Shown here piece by piece: positions 43,734 through 56,194 of a stretch of 64,000 nucleotides of DNA (positions are counted from its first letter, which is position 1; every line of letters begins with the position of its first letter). Source of the stretch: Pogonophryne albipinna (taxonomy: Eukaryota; Chordata; Actinopteri; Perciformes; Artedidraconidae); assembly GCA_028583405.1 (NCBI GenBank), contig CM053264.1:11367287-11431286 (forward strand). The letters are read 5' to 3'. The translations under genes were made by a program, and so were the position numbers. Below the pieces are notes generated by a model. That model was not told the DNA's origin. It ran no database searches and saw only the letters and a list, made by a program, of their open reading frames with translations.

Positions 43734-46700
43734 TGACGGCTTTGTCTGCTAGGTCCATCCCAGAAGCATTTTAATTACCCTTGTATCTGAGGCCATATTG
43801 GAGGATTTTCAGAAACCTGCTGGAAAAACTTGATTTAAAAATCAATATAAGCATTTCTCTAACTTCCATTTCAGTTTGTGAGTCATACATACCCGGAGCC
43901 AATTCTCAGTCTAATGTACCAGTATCTAAAGTCTGGCAACCATTTATGATCAAATCATGATTACAACTCAAAGTATCCTATTGACTAGAGATTTTTAATA
44001 TTATTTTCTTCAATTTGGGCCTAATACTAACTTTTAAATCTGGCAGCAGGCAGCTCTTGGTTGCCGAAACTGTAAATATGCCAGTTGCTGTTTTTGGTAC
44101 CCTTATGTTTTGAGTTATGCAGTTAGCTTTATTTGAAAATGAGACATACTGTAAAAGTATTTACACTTTATTACAAGACAACAATGATCCTGCTGAGGCC
44201 TGTGCAAACGCCCTTGCAGCATTTAATGGGTCTGGGTCTGACTGACTGTCGTGTTCTATAAATATCATTAATGCAAAGAAAATATAATATATACTGCATG
44301 TTTTTCGCTGTCCCTATATTATATATATAGCCAATGTTTTGACAATTTCTCCAAATGTTATCCTGCCAACAATAGTTAGTTACCTTGCAATACAGACAAA
44401 ACCTCATGTGTGCAACAGAAGCCACTGAAAAGCCACCCAGTGCTCAGTGCTCCACTTCATGCCACGGATCATGCATTTGTCTCTAACCTGAGTAATGTTA
44501 CTTGTCGGCTTCTTAGACAGAACGTCTTTTCATTTAAAAAGTTACACCATGTTAACATTTCCCACCATGCAGTTGTGAAACGATCCAATCTCGCCATGTG
44601 TTCATTGTCTGCCTCGACACTTCTTGAGGCCATGGAAGCTGACAGTGTTCGTATAGAAGAGCACGACACAGGCCTCACATGCACAGCCTCATTTTGTGTG
44701 TGTGTGTGTGTGTGTCGGTAAAGTGCGGGCATGTTGTCAGCCCCGCTTGGTTTCCTCTTCTCAAAGAGACACAGTCGAAGGTGGCGGCAGGCCTGGTCTC
44801 ACATTATGTGACAAGAGCGTCTCCCATTCACAGTCCCACTGTCTGAGAGGATCTCCCTCGCCTTCAATCCCAGTCTCTCTTTTATTCATGCTCCTGCAAG
44901 TCTCCCTCCGCTAACCTCCATCCGCCTCACTCTCCTCCACTCCACTTGTATTCTATTCTTAGGGCCGCTCATCTCTCCTTTGTCGTGCCTTTTTTAATCT
45001 CATTGTATCTCCCTCCCTCATCATGCTCATCCTTTAGTGAGACAATGCTCCTCAGAGGGTGTCGAGGTACGGGAGCCAAGGCCACGATGATAATCCTGTT
45101 ACATCGCCACAAGTCAACACATGGCGGAGCGGGGAAAAGGGAGCGTCTGCAGGGAGTGTGCAGCTTTAATTCACTTAGCGCAAAGTAAGCGAAGCTGCTA
45201 TAAATTGAGCCAACTTCAGGAAAAGCTTTTAAAAAGAATGCGACATTTGGCAGACATTATTATTGTAAAGGCTGTTGTTTATTTAAAGGTTTATTTTTAA
45301 AATAGCTGTTGTCATGGAAAAAGAGCGAGAGAGACCTTTGGGTTTTTCTAACCAGCTTCAGTTTGTGGAGACGCCCAACATGGCCTGTTTTCTGTCCACA
45401 CTTCCTGCCCTTTGTCTCAGTTTGCCCTCCATTCTTCCATGTCACCCCTCCCTTAAGAGAAACATCTAACTCCAGTAACAATGGGCCCACACAGGAAGTG
45501 ACTGACAAACAGGAAACTGTTCTCTTGTTTTTAAATTGACGAGATTGTGAGATTCTAATCTGTACGCATCAGGGCATCAGCAGAAACAATGGCAGGAAGT
45601 AAATGCATGTGTCAGAGAATGTATTTTAGGCTTTCCAGAATATGTTTATATGTTCAATACACCAACATTTTTTTAACAGCCCTTAATGTTCTGAGTAAGT
45701 ACCGCAGAGGTCCATTCAACATTTATAATGTCATTTAAAAAATGCACGGCCTTAAGAAAAACTCTCTTTCCTTTAAAGTTTCAGACTTCTGGGAGACGTT
45801 ACAGTGTTGGTGCAGCAGCTGAGAGTGTTTGCTGTTCTTACAGTGTGCATGTTTGTAACCCTCTTTCCCTCAGGCAACCTTCAACCGCAATGAACCTGTA
45901 TTTAACGGCCTGACGACCTGGCAATAATCCGCTCCGTAAACCAATCAGGACACAGGAAAGAGTTGCCCCTGCTTTCTTTTCCTGTTTGGTGGTATCAGTG
46001 ACACGCAGACGTCCGGAAAAGCAAACCTGGACAGCGTGCCGTCGGCCTCTTAGCTAATGCCTCTCATACATCACCAGGGTAATCTGGACAAGCCTCTGTT
46101 GATATGCTTGGTGACCTTCACCTAACCTGCGTTTAAATAAACCCACGGCAATACGGCTCCTTAACCCCTCTGGATTAGAGCGGAGCAGGTAGTAATCCTG
46201 CTCTCACTTCGGATTTCCTGGAGATCTCTGGCTGCCTCAGACAGTAAACCAAAGACCGCCATTAAGCATTCTCCTCTCGCAGTTGACGGGCAATGTGGAG
46301 CACTTTACCCAATTCACCTTGCCCCCTAATGGATGAAAAGCATTTTTGAAATGCTCTCACCCCTCCCCTTTCTTCTCCACCACCAGGTTCCCCCTCCGTT
46401 CCTGTCTCTGTGTCCACAGACAGCCACAAGGTGGAGGCGCACGAGTTTTCAGGTGAGGCAAAGAAAAAACATCCCCCCCTTGTGAGTTGCTGCTTTGTTA
46501 GATTCACTCTGACAGAATAAACCACAAGGCTATAAATAGACCGAGCAGTTAAAAATGTCCCTGATTGAAGGCTTCGCTATTCTGCCATAAATATCTCATT
46601 GGTGTCCCTTTTTCAGATGCCGTGCTGTCATGCACGTTCCGCACCGAGAAAGACCAGAACCCACGCATCGAGTGGAAGAAGAAGGGCAGAGGTGTTTCCC

Positions 46701-49700
46701 TCGTGTACTATGATGGACACTTCAAAGGTGTGGAAGCTTGCAGTGGAGTTTGCCATGTATCATGAGAATGAAAAACCACCTGGATGCTGTGGGAGATATT
46801 TTAGCAGTCATGTGTCAATGGTAGCGAGGCATAACGTCCTAACACACCTCTTATCCTTGACCCTTCTTCCGGGGTTAAGGATATGGATTTAATGGTTGAA
46901 ATAAATGAAATACTAGCTGTCGTGTCGTCAGATTTATCAAGCATCCTCTTCCCTATTACAGCCGGAGTAGGTTTAAAGGTAATCCAGCCTGAGCCTTTTG
47001 TTGTTGAAATGCATCAAGGTCCACTTAGAAGAGCGTTGACTTGTGAAATGTTCAAAACAAGCTCTGTGTGACTTCTTTCATCTAAATCTGCACATCACAC
47101 AAATAAAAAATCTATACTATCTTTTCTCAGACAAAACTAAGACCATGGTTTAGGATGAATGTAATGTCACTTTTTAGTTAATTTATGGATAAAGAAATGT
47201 CCTCTTGGTTCTCCCTGACCTTCTGTCCTTTCCTCCAGCTCCCTTTGAGGGCCGGGCATCTATTGAAGGGGCCACGGTGACGCTGCAGAGGGTGACCCAG
47301 GAGGACGCTGGGGAGTACCGCTGCGAGATCAGTGCTCCTAACGACTCCGTCCAACTGGGCGAGACCAACGTCACGCTCAAAGTCCTGGGTAAAGAAAATC
47401 AATGACAGAAAAAACAGCTCAAATATTTATGAGATCGGCTTGTTTCTTTAATTTCCTTCCTTGTCCTGCCCTCCAGTTCCCCCCCACACCCCGTCCTGTG
47501 AAATTCCCAGTGGGGCAGTGACGGGCTCTGTGGTGCAGCTGCGCTGTAGGGACCAGCAGAGCATCCCGCCTGCCACATACTCCTGGTTCAAGAACAGCAT
47601 GCCGTTGATTCCTCCATTGCGGGCCAACGTCACCTTTGTGATCAACTCACGCACAGGAGTGCTGGTGAGTGTGTGTCTGATTATGGAAGGATGAGGAGTG
47701 TGTATTTGGACGTGGTTTACACTGTCTCCTTGCAATATCATGTCTCATCAGAATCAGAAACGGGTTCAGAATCAGAGACAGGTTTATTACCAGGTAGGTT
47801 GACACGTACATACATACATAAAAGTAAAACAAAAAACAAACAAAAACACAGATAGCGAACTATTTTGAGAACACTATAATAACATTACAAAAAAAATAAG
47901 AAAAAATATAGTAAAATAGAAAATATGTGCAGTAAGCAAACCAGATATTGTGTGCATTATTGAAAGAATCAAAGAAGTTCTGCTGTCAGGTTTTGTTGAA
48001 GGTGCTCTTTGGTTTGATGGTAGTTCTTCTTGCTCATGGACATGTCAGCAGATCTAAATCTAAATACTTTTCTTCTTCCCTCTCCGTCTCTATGCAGGAG
48101 TTTAAAGCGGTAGCCAAAGAGGACACCGGTCGATACAGCTGCCTGGCTTCCAACGGAGTGGGGCCGCCCAAGATGTGCGAGGCCAAGCACATGAAGATAG
48201 GTGTGTGTGTTCTTCCTGTGTGTGTGTATGCCTCTTCCCCACACCCTTCAGCACTGGAGAAGCTCAGGGATGCAGTGGAGAGGAAAGGCCTACTAAACTA
48301 ATAAAACCTTTACGAAGGGACTTCAGATTCCAAGGCATTCCTTAGGGAAGGTCTTCAGCTTGTTAATAAATCCTGTAATGTACATTAGGTTGATGCAAGA
48401 AACTAGTTTATGCACTAAATAAATTATAGGAGATGTTATTAGAGTACATGAGACAGGGTTACATTAACATACATCCTTCCTGTTTGTTTGAGGATGTAAT
48501 GCTTACCACCATGTTCTGTGACTTCCATGACATGAAATCGAGGTTTTTCCCTCCATTTATTTACTGCTGCATACGTAAAACAGACCATAACTCACACTTT
48601 ATTTCCATCCCGCCTCCAGAGGATGTCAATATCTTGGCGGTGGTGGCAGCGGTGGTGGTGGTCTTCCTGGTGGTGGTGGCCTGCAGCTGTGGTGGACTCT
48701 TCTTGCATCGCAATGGCTTCTTCAGCCGTGAGTTTGTAGTTTAAATGTTATCTGCGCTTTTTTTCAAATCTAACAACCAATTATTTTTGTATTTATTTTA
48801 AAACAACTGACATTCACTGTGTTTTCTCTCCCATGCTTCTCCCTGATCCGTGGGCAGGACACAGAGGAAGGTAAGAGCTCTGTGATTGCATTAACATTGA
48901 TGTGAACAAACACAGGCTAATATCCACACGCTTAAGACTGAGGGGGGGGGTTGTTGTTGCACTTAGAGACTGCATGTCTGTGCTGACTCAGGACTGTATA
49001 CAGTGACAGCTGTGGCTGTGTGTGTCTACATGTGTGTGTGTGTTTGAGCCACAGCAGTGCCTGTGTTCCTACTCCTCATGTGATTGGCGCCAGCAGATGT
49101 ACAAACCATGGGGAAAAGGTTGTTTTTTTAAATTGATTGCCTCTTCCTGGCAGAGCTGCATCTGTTGAATTCATGTCAAAATGTAGCAAGACTGATGATC
49201 TAAACATGCAGACATTTAAAAAGAGGGGGGGGAATAATCAGTGTAACACACTTCTGGAATAATTACCCTCCGTTAATCAGCAAGGAGGAAAATATTGGCA
49301 GAAAGAATAGCGAGCAACTAAACTGATTGGATGGGTAATTTGAAATGGATTATTTAGATATCGAGGAGATAGAAAAATGATGCTGTGGCGTGGCAGAGGG
49401 CTGTGAGTGCATTCACACACACGAGTGGGCGAAAGGCCGTTGTGATGCTTGACTGGTTTGTTATTTGATTACTGGCCTGTTACTGCGCAGCGTTTGATGG
49501 AGAGTCACTGTGGAGCTCATCTTGAAGCTGATGCGGAAGCTCTTTGTCTAGGTTAAAGTCTGATGCTTATCCCAGTGAGCTAACTGGAGCTGTCAGTGTC
49601 AACTTCCTATTAATAGACCGGGCTTCTTCACAAAGACTCAAAGACAATGTGACATGATATCTGATGTACCAGTGAACAAAATAGGAATGCAGATCTGGGA

Positions 49701-51461
49701 TTGAGCCCTGCCTTGAAAAAATAAAAATTTAAAAACAGTAAAGCGGACCTGGTTATTTTAGATTTCACAATGAATTTGTTGTAACACAACATTGCACTAC
49801 TTTAGTATGAATACAATACAGTTAACTAAAACAATCCTTTTGTAAAATAAAGTGCCCTAATCTGCAATTTGTCAGGGTCCAATTTCATCCTCAGAGTCTG
49901 TACGTGCAGGCTCTGTGTGAACGTCCATGCTTTATCAATCAAGGCCCTTCCACAGGTGTAGTACAAACCTGAAATAGAAAATAGTCAGAAAGCATTTAGT
50001 GTTGTGTATCAGGGTGTTGGATTGCTGCATGTGATTGGCTCACCACTTGACCTGCTCAGCTCTGCTGCATCCCGATTGGCTGCATGTCAGTACAGGTTTG
50101 TTGCCACAACCCTAGTTCTGTAAACATGTGCGTATCATTTCTGTCACTTAAATTGGTTATTGAGGGGTTGTCACGTGACATTACGATAGACCCCGAATAT
50201 ACAGAAATGAAATGCACAACTCCTCACTAATAGAGTTATGGTGGCACGCCTTACACATCAATGACTTTACTAATAAACCCCCCCTCCACTCCATTAAAGC
50301 ATGGCGTGCAGTGTCACTCCAAAGTCATACCCTCCTTTTGTTAAAGCCAACACAATGATCCCTACAGGTCATTTTGGATCTCCCAGTGTCATGGTGCAGC
50401 CCACATCAGCAGCCAAACCCTGCACAGAACTGAGGACACGTGAGTGTGACCTTAAGGCCAACGGCAGATATGGAAGAAATTAAAAGCCATAATAATTCGA
50501 ATTTGAAACAAAACTGATAGCAATCATGATGTTTAACCACGAACACAAATGTAAATACGCTTGGGCTTTTGTCCTCTCCTGCAACCACTATAGACTCCAT
50601 GAAATCAACGCACCTGGCCAATGAATAGTTTGGTACATAACCGTGTGTAGAACCGCAAATTGTCAGTTTTCACGTTTGCTTTTCGACGGTTTTAACAAAC
50701 AAGATATCAAGCGTTATTTTGCTTTTCAATTGAAAGGTAGGTGAAATAACAGAGACAGGTCTCTGGCTGCATAATGCACCACAGCGCTATTAACCTTTAT
50801 TATGACCATACAGATCGCTTGGGTTTCAAGAGAAACACTATGAGCTTCATGAAAGTCATTCTAATTACAGGACTGTTGTATTTGATTATATTATGTTTAG
50901 CCAAGTGAACGTTATACATTGGCAACTGAGTGTATATTGACTTTAAATCTAACACTGAGCTAATAATAATATAATATAAACTCCCCTTACACATTCCTCT
51001 CCCCTGCCTAATATATTCCTGCTCAGAGTCATACTTTCCTTTTTACCCACTGGGAAGTTTGCCATGTATCATGTGCATTATTTATGCAGAGCAAAATATG
51101 AGTCAGGATACAGCTGTCTGCCTGGAGAGTCTGTTCTTCTTTGTGACTGTGTCAAACTGTCCAATGTGCTTACCCACGTTTCATCTTTCAGGTCCAATGT
51201 CAACTACATCCCTCCGCCCCAAGAAGTAAGAGATTTTTTATTTTATTTACTCGTTTCCTCTTCCTCTCATGTTTATGATTCAGAGCATAGTGCTGACCGA
51301 AGCAGGAGCTGTTGAGACTTCTCTAACGAATGTTGCTGTGTTGAAATCACAACCTCGGGAACCATAATTCTCAAACATGCGGTAGAAAACCGTTCGATAC
51401 TAATACTTGATTTTCTGTGTGCCCCCAGGACTTCAAACACACCCAGTCCTTCATGCTCTGA
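41994..51461 (+). CDS. jam2: jam2: junctional adhesion molecule B
   Basis: Ten coding exons: 41994-42042, 46387-46452, 46617-46727, 47239-47388, 47477-47664, 48098-48200, 48620-48727, 48858-48870, 51192-51225, 51429-51461; 855 nt, 284 aa (human 298). It is a type I membrane protein of cell junctions that binds JAM-C family partners; in zebrafish Jam2a-Jam3b contact drives myoblast fusion. Visible parts: signal peptide (MEGTSLYLPIVILLMQC); a V-type Ig domain with Cys in AVLSCTF and EYRCEIS and Trp in RIEWKKKG; a second Ig domain with VQLRCRD, YSWFKN and DTGRYSCLASNG; N-glycosylation sites NVT in each domain; a transmembrane helix (ILAVVAAVVVVFLVVVACSC); a short tail ending DFKHTQSFML, a C-terminal PDZ ligand (human JAM-B ends SFII). 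Whether it is jam2a or jam2b cannot be told from the window. Confidence 0.95.
43053..43139. repeat. CA/GT microsatellite, jam2 intron 1
   Basis: About 43 CA units without interruption. Frames across it are artefacts. Confidence 0.95.
43679..43734. repeat. TG microsatellite, jam2 intron 1
   Basis: About 27 TG/GT units with one TTTG interruption. The rest of intron 1 (42043-46386) shows no coding exon. Confidence 0.9.
47744..47945 (+). repeat. Retroelement tail-like repeat, jam2 intron 5
   Basis: Contains cagaatcagaaacgggttca, cagaatcagagacagg and TTTATTACCAGGTAGGTTGAC, a common interspersed fish repeat, followed by an A-rich stretch. It lies between jam2 exons 5 and 6. Confidence 0.55.
48858..48870 (+). 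CDS. jam2: jam2 13-nt micro-exon
   Basis: TGGGCAG|GACACAGAGGAAG|GTAAGAG. The exon joins the membrane-anchor exon (phase 1) to exon 9 (phase 2) and gives FFSRHRGRSNVNYIPPPQ. Without it the frame of exons 9-10, and with it the PDZ ligand, would be lost. Both splice sites are good. Confidence 0.8.
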
Positions 51462-52400
51462 GAAGCTGGCCTTCCTTTGAAAACACATCACCCTCGTGAA
51501 AAGGTGCCAAACACTGGATTCTCTGATTTATTAAGTCACTGGACTCTGAATGAGCTCGTTATCTTCCAACACATGCATTTCAATCTTCTTCTTCTTCTAC
51601 CACTCCTTTTTGGCGTGGCACGGACATTTGCAAGGCTTCTTTCTCTCTTGCTTTGCACTGTGTGGGTCCCCTCAGTCGCTGGTGTTTCTGCTTTTATGAG
51701 ATTAACTTCACTTTCATGACGTTGTGCTCCCCCCTGGTGGTCAGATGTTTAAATTACACTTGATCTTTTCTAATTAATCCAGGAAAACCGAGACATTTTC
51801 CAGATTGCGTTTCTTCCCTCTGCAGGCCAATCGTTTTAACTTGTTTTATTTTTTTTACCAAAGACTGACTGTTTAATTGAAGGGATTTTTATTTAAAAGA
51901 TATAATCATCACAAGGGAGTTCTGCTTAAAAGCCATGGAGAAAGTGTTGTTTTCAATCTACTCAAACACAAATGCAGTTTACCTCAGCCAATGTTTTGTC
52001 TTCTGTCACACTGGGGCCCCCAGCTTCCCAAGGGCCACACAGGGTCTTCATGATCTAAGTTACAGCATGAAAGCGGACAAAGCCAGTCCAGGAGAGCAGG
52101 AAGTCTGTTATAGCCATTATATAGAGACCAACCTATTCCATCCTAATGTGCCTGCATGGTCTTTTTTATATATATATACATATTATATATATATATATAT
52201 ACCTTGTGCCTTTTTATTTGTCATATTTATCTATGGATCACACTTTTTTGTAAAGAACTTGCCTTACTTTTTTCTGTCTTTATATTTTTGTGCCTGATCA
52301 ATGTTTATCAAAACGGAGTGTGTGTTTTAGACAGTGTGTGAATGGATTGTTCAGAGTTTTATTTGAATATGTATCAGTAATAAAATGTTTTTCTATTCAA
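51462..52400 (+). other. jam2: jam2 3' UTR with polyadenylation signal
   Basis: From the TGA to AATAAA at 52379-52384. It contains an AT repeat at about 52166-52201 and no further coding sequence. The short frames in it (51477-51719, 51935-52297) are random. Confidence 0.65.
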
Positions 52401-52867
52401 TACCCTACATGCCGTTAATATGTGATCACAATTGCACAGTAGTAGAAAACACAGTACCATAACATTTTGTTTAGATAAGGGTCTAACTTTTTAGAGTGGA
52501 CTTCACCTCCTCCTGCTGCAGCAAGAGGAAGACGATGAGGAGGAAGAGGAGGAAGGGGACCATTTACCGGTTTGTACATCATCTCCCCTCTCTGGCAACA
52601 CTGCAGCTATAAGCAGATGAACCTCTTCTGCGGTGAAAACTGACCGAACATGCAAAGACAATTATTCTGGAGGAGACCAACATGTGACTGCCACTAAATC
52701 AGTTTGAATAAACTAGGGCCCTTTATTGTTAACATGTTAACGCTCATTACCATTATTCTGGTAATCTTAATGTGTTAAAAAAATATATAAATATGAACAT
52801 TACCTTGGTCGTCCCCAACTGCCTTTTGTTATTCCAGCTGGGATTTTTATGGGAGTCACAGTGTGGG

Positions 52868-53494
52868 ATTAACCCTTCTATTGTCTTTGTTTCCCCCCCT
52901 TACTTTGGTGTTCGTGGTCAAATTTGACCGGTCCTGTTTTAACTGCTATTACATTAACACAAAAACCATTAATCATCACCAAATGTCATTTAACATCCTT
53001 TCAAACTGTACATATTGTATCAGACTACTGGTATACATGAAAAACTGCAGTAAATATACAAAGAATAGACACTGATGCGTGTGCCAGGTGTGATCCATGT
53101 GGGGGGATGGGCACATAAGAGCGGGAAATGTATCAAATTGTTCTGTGTGTTTGTGAGTGCCAGGTGTGATTCACATGGGGGGATTGGGCACATAAGGGGG
53201 GGGGGGGCAACACATCTAGAGTGTGTGTGTGTGTGTGTGTTGTATCTGATCCGGATGGTTACTAATTCCTTTTCTTTATGGCGGTCATTTTTGACCGGGA
53301 ACACCATGGGTGTTACAAATTTGACTAAATCATCCAAAATGCAATGAAAGTGGTGATCAGCCATTTTATATGTTCAAATGTCTACTGTGAAGGATATCAT
53401 AAAGCCTTAATGCAATCGAATGTAAAACAAAAAAGTTATGATTGATGAAAGTAGTAAATCGGTCAGATTTGACCCGAAGACAACAGGAGGGTGA
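52868..53494. mobile_element. piggyBac-like miniature element
   Basis: The left end is TTAACCCTTCTATTGTCTTTG. The right end, reverse-complemented, is CACCCTCCTGTTGTCTTCGG. Both lead into GGTCAAAT(T/C)TGACC-type motifs (52918-52931 and 53461-53473). TTAA and CCYTYYTRTTGTCTT ends are typical of a widespread vertebrate piggyBac-like family; the right TTAA seems mutated (GTGAA). Inside are two copies of gtgccaggtgtgat...cacataag about 76 bp apart. No transposase frame. Confidence 0.65.
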
Positions 53495-53729
53495 AGTGCA
53501 TTATGTAAAATCAATAGAACCACATGACCTTACAAAATAAGAGACCAAGAAGTTTAGTGTCAAAATGTGTCCTCTTAAGACTTTTATCTTCATTATTTTG
53601 AGTATCTTATTAATTATTTACAATAAAGAAGAAGTGATCAATGAAAAATTCCAAGTGTGGGCTTTCCAAAGTATCTTGTTCTATGTGCAATTGCATTGCT
53701 GTCAACATGTCAATGTTCAAATAAAATAA

Positions 53730-54085
53730 AAGTGGTTTGGCATTGAAAATGATGCATCCTTTTTTTGTATAAATTGAGCATGAATAGCATTCAAGTTTAA
53801 TATTTGACCCCCAAACACTGTTGTTCATAACGAACAGGCTCATTAAAACCTGGATGTTCTGGGTTTCGTTTAAAGATAAAATAATTAATGTATGACCTTA
53901 CCCCAGCTTACACAATGACTTTTATGAACGCTAGAAACACACTAGTACTTTAGTCGCAATGTTATTCAACCTCATTCCGAATAAAAACAGTTATATTTAG
54001 CTGGTCGAGTATCAACTATGCATCTGTATGGAGTTTAATACTCACATTTCTTTATTGTTGAATTATAATTGGTCAACTGCTTACA
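53730..54085 (+). repeat. Left arm of a 356-bp inverted repeat
   Basis: Runs from aagtggtttggcattg to ggtcaactgcttaca and matches the reverse complement of 55185-55540 over the whole length, with about six single-base differences by eye. Spacer about 1.1 kb. No target duplication was seen outside the arms. Confidence 0.92.
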
Positions 54086-54244
54086 TGCTGTTCTTGAACC
54101 AGGAGTATGTGGCAGGCGGGATGCTCTGCTGGTCCCTACAGCGCAGCTGCACCACAGAGCCCGACACTGCCCCACTGGGAATTTCACAGGACGGGGTGTG
54201 GGGGGGGAACTGGAGGGCAGGACAAGGAAGGAAATTAAAGAAAC
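54084..54244 (-). pseudogene. Inverted copy of jam2 intron 4 end plus most of exon 5
   Basis: On the minus strand this reproduces jam2 47441-47601: the end of intron 4 (GTTTCTTTAATTTCC...CCCTCCAG), then exon 5 from VPPHTPSCEIPSGAV to YSWFKNSM. By eye there is one substitution (codon for Thr to Ser in AVTGS/AVSGS) and one extra C in the poly-C run, which would shift the frame. It is cut off after the Met codon and joins the left inverted-repeat arm at CATG. It has no other jam2 exon and no evident promoter, so it is a non-functional exon fragment. Because the intron part is present, it came from genomic DNA and not from mRNA. Confidence 0.92.
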
Positions 54245-55184
54245 ATAACAAAAACCTGGAGAAAAAAACAGCTTGGAGCAATACTTGTATATTTTCTGTA
54301 CACACAAGTTCCTTTTAATCTACATTCATGTTTTACTTTACTTTACATTATAATCTATTTGTTAAATAGAAATGAAATGTACAATATTTGTAAAATGTAC
54401 AATATGTGCCTCTTTGATGAAGGGGAGTGAGTGGTACCATACATTAGAAATACATCAAAAAATACACTTAAGTACACACCCTGGGTATATTTACTCAGTT
54501 ACTTTTCATCACGGATCAAGACCTGATGTTTACTGTAATCACAATATTACTTTTTACAATGTTCTGATGGTTATCAATTCATATATTTGCACATACTCTA
54601 TGGAGCATCATGCAGACACTTGTATTGAGGGCTGATCCACAATCAGTAATTTAATTCATGTTTCTACATCTTATAGGATCCATATAAATACATTAGAAAG
54701 TTAAAATATCTCTAATAAAGAATTTATGAACAAATAAATAATAAATGGTCTGCACTTCCTGTGTTCCACCACAAGGTGTCGCTGTGTCCCTTTAGTTTGT
54801 GTGCCAGAGACATTATGCCCCAGAAGAACTCGGTGCAGATAATTGGATGGGCGTGTCTGTTTGGCTAAGGATAACAGGTAAGGATACACCGTTAATATTA
54901 GCAACATGCTAATAGCTAATTATCTGCAACATAATACATTCCCAATATAACATGAACAACAAAACCCTCATTATCAGTTAATGAAGCACTAAAAGTTTAT
55001 CGTATCATGTGAAACCAGCTTAGCTCGGTAAATATGCTAATGAATGTACACACACATTACTAAAGACTCGATTCAAGACTCCATTATAAATCCTGAACAT
55101 TAAGTGTTTTCATAATGACAAAAGCAAGCTACTCACCTCTTGTTGGATATTTTTAATCAACACAGTCAGGCTGACAATTCGGCG
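54245..55184. other. Spacer inside the inverted-repeat structure
   Basis: About 940 bp of AT-rich sequence with no convincing frame or known element. Near 54740-54900 a less AT-rich piece (cttcctgtgttccaccacaa) ends in ACAG|GTAAGG, a donor-like motif without an exon partner. Confidence 0.5.
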
Positions 55185-55540
55185 TGTAAGCAGTTGACCA
55201 ATTATAATTCAACAATAAAGAAATGTGAGTATTAAACTCCATACAGATGCATAGTTGATACTCGACCAGCTAAATATAACTGTTTTTATTCGGAATGAGG
55301 TTGAATAACATTGCGACTTAAGTACTAGTGTGTTTCTAGTGTTCATAAAAGTCATTGTGTAAGCTGGGATAAGGTCATACATTAATTATTTTATCTTTAA
55401 ACGAAACCCAGAACATCCAGGTTTTAATGAGCCTGTTCGTTATGAACAACAGTGTTTGGGGGTCAAATATCAAACTTGAATGCTATTCATGCTCAATTTA
55501 TACTAAAAAAGGATGCATCATTTTCAATGCCAAACCACTT
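55185..55540 (-). repeat. Right arm of the 356-bp inverted repeat
   Basis: Reverse complement of 53730-54085, from tgtaagcagttgaccaatta to gccaaaccactt. The equal arm length and few differences point to a recent origin or to gene conversion between the arms. Confidence 0.92.
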
Positions 55541-56098
55541 GCATTCAGGTACATGTGTCAACCATTGTATCTGCATTCATAATACAAATACTGTATTTTG
55601 GAATTGCATGTGTTTTGTGCTTTGAAACTTTTGTATGAAAATTCAAAGTTTGTGCTGGAGACAAATATGTATAGTTGTGAAATTGAAAGTGAGTTGAGTG
55701 CTGTACACACAGAAACTCCCAGTATCTAATGACTCTATTTCCATGTGCTCTGGGTGACATCCCCTAGGCCACTTCTGTGTTACTTGGCCGTAGAAGTGTC
55801 ACATTGTGTTGCATGTGGAAGTAGTCAAAGTCTTTATTTAGCTTGGCATATCACCACGTCACAAGATCTCTGTCCATATGACCCAGGGTGCGCTGCTCTA
55901 TTGTCAAAGAAGTGAAAGGAACCACTGTCAACAGAGCTGGTAATTGAAAGTGGAATTAGATAAAGTTGCTATGTTGTACAAGTCATCAGATGTGTGTGAG
56001 AGAGTCTGCTTTTTAATTGACTGAAACCAGCCATTACTACTATAGATATGATCTGTTAAAACAAAAATGCTAACATTATCGCTTTTCATCACTGGAAG

Positions 56099-56194
56099 CC
56101 TTGATCCACTACTTGCTAGATTCATTCATGGGAGAGGGGATGTCGGTCCCAGACGATTTGGAGCAGACGCTGGAGGTGCTGTCGACAATCAGTG
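56099..56194 (+). CDS. Candidate exon of an unrecognised gene
   Basis: Acceptor CACTGGAAG|CCTTGATCC and donor ATCAGTG|GTGAGC. The enclosed 96 nt read, in phase 1-1, LIHYLLDSFMGEGMSVPDDL followed by EQTLEVLSTIS. The composition and the amphipathic pattern look like real protein. I cannot assign a family. The phase matches the candidate exons at 62288 and 63583. It lies just left of the transposon nest. Confidence 0.4.

Noticed and set aside
52522..52620. Acidic exon (QEEDDEEEEEEEGDHLP) after a CTGCTGCAG acceptor
   Set aside because: Low-complexity GA-rich DNA with a poor donor (CCG|GTTTGT); no phase fits jam2 or the downstream candidate exons.
54035..54307. A separate Ig-domain gene on the minus strand
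   Set aside because: The Ig-like part is the copied jam2 exon 5 fragment, truncated and frame-shifted by an extra C, with no other exons.
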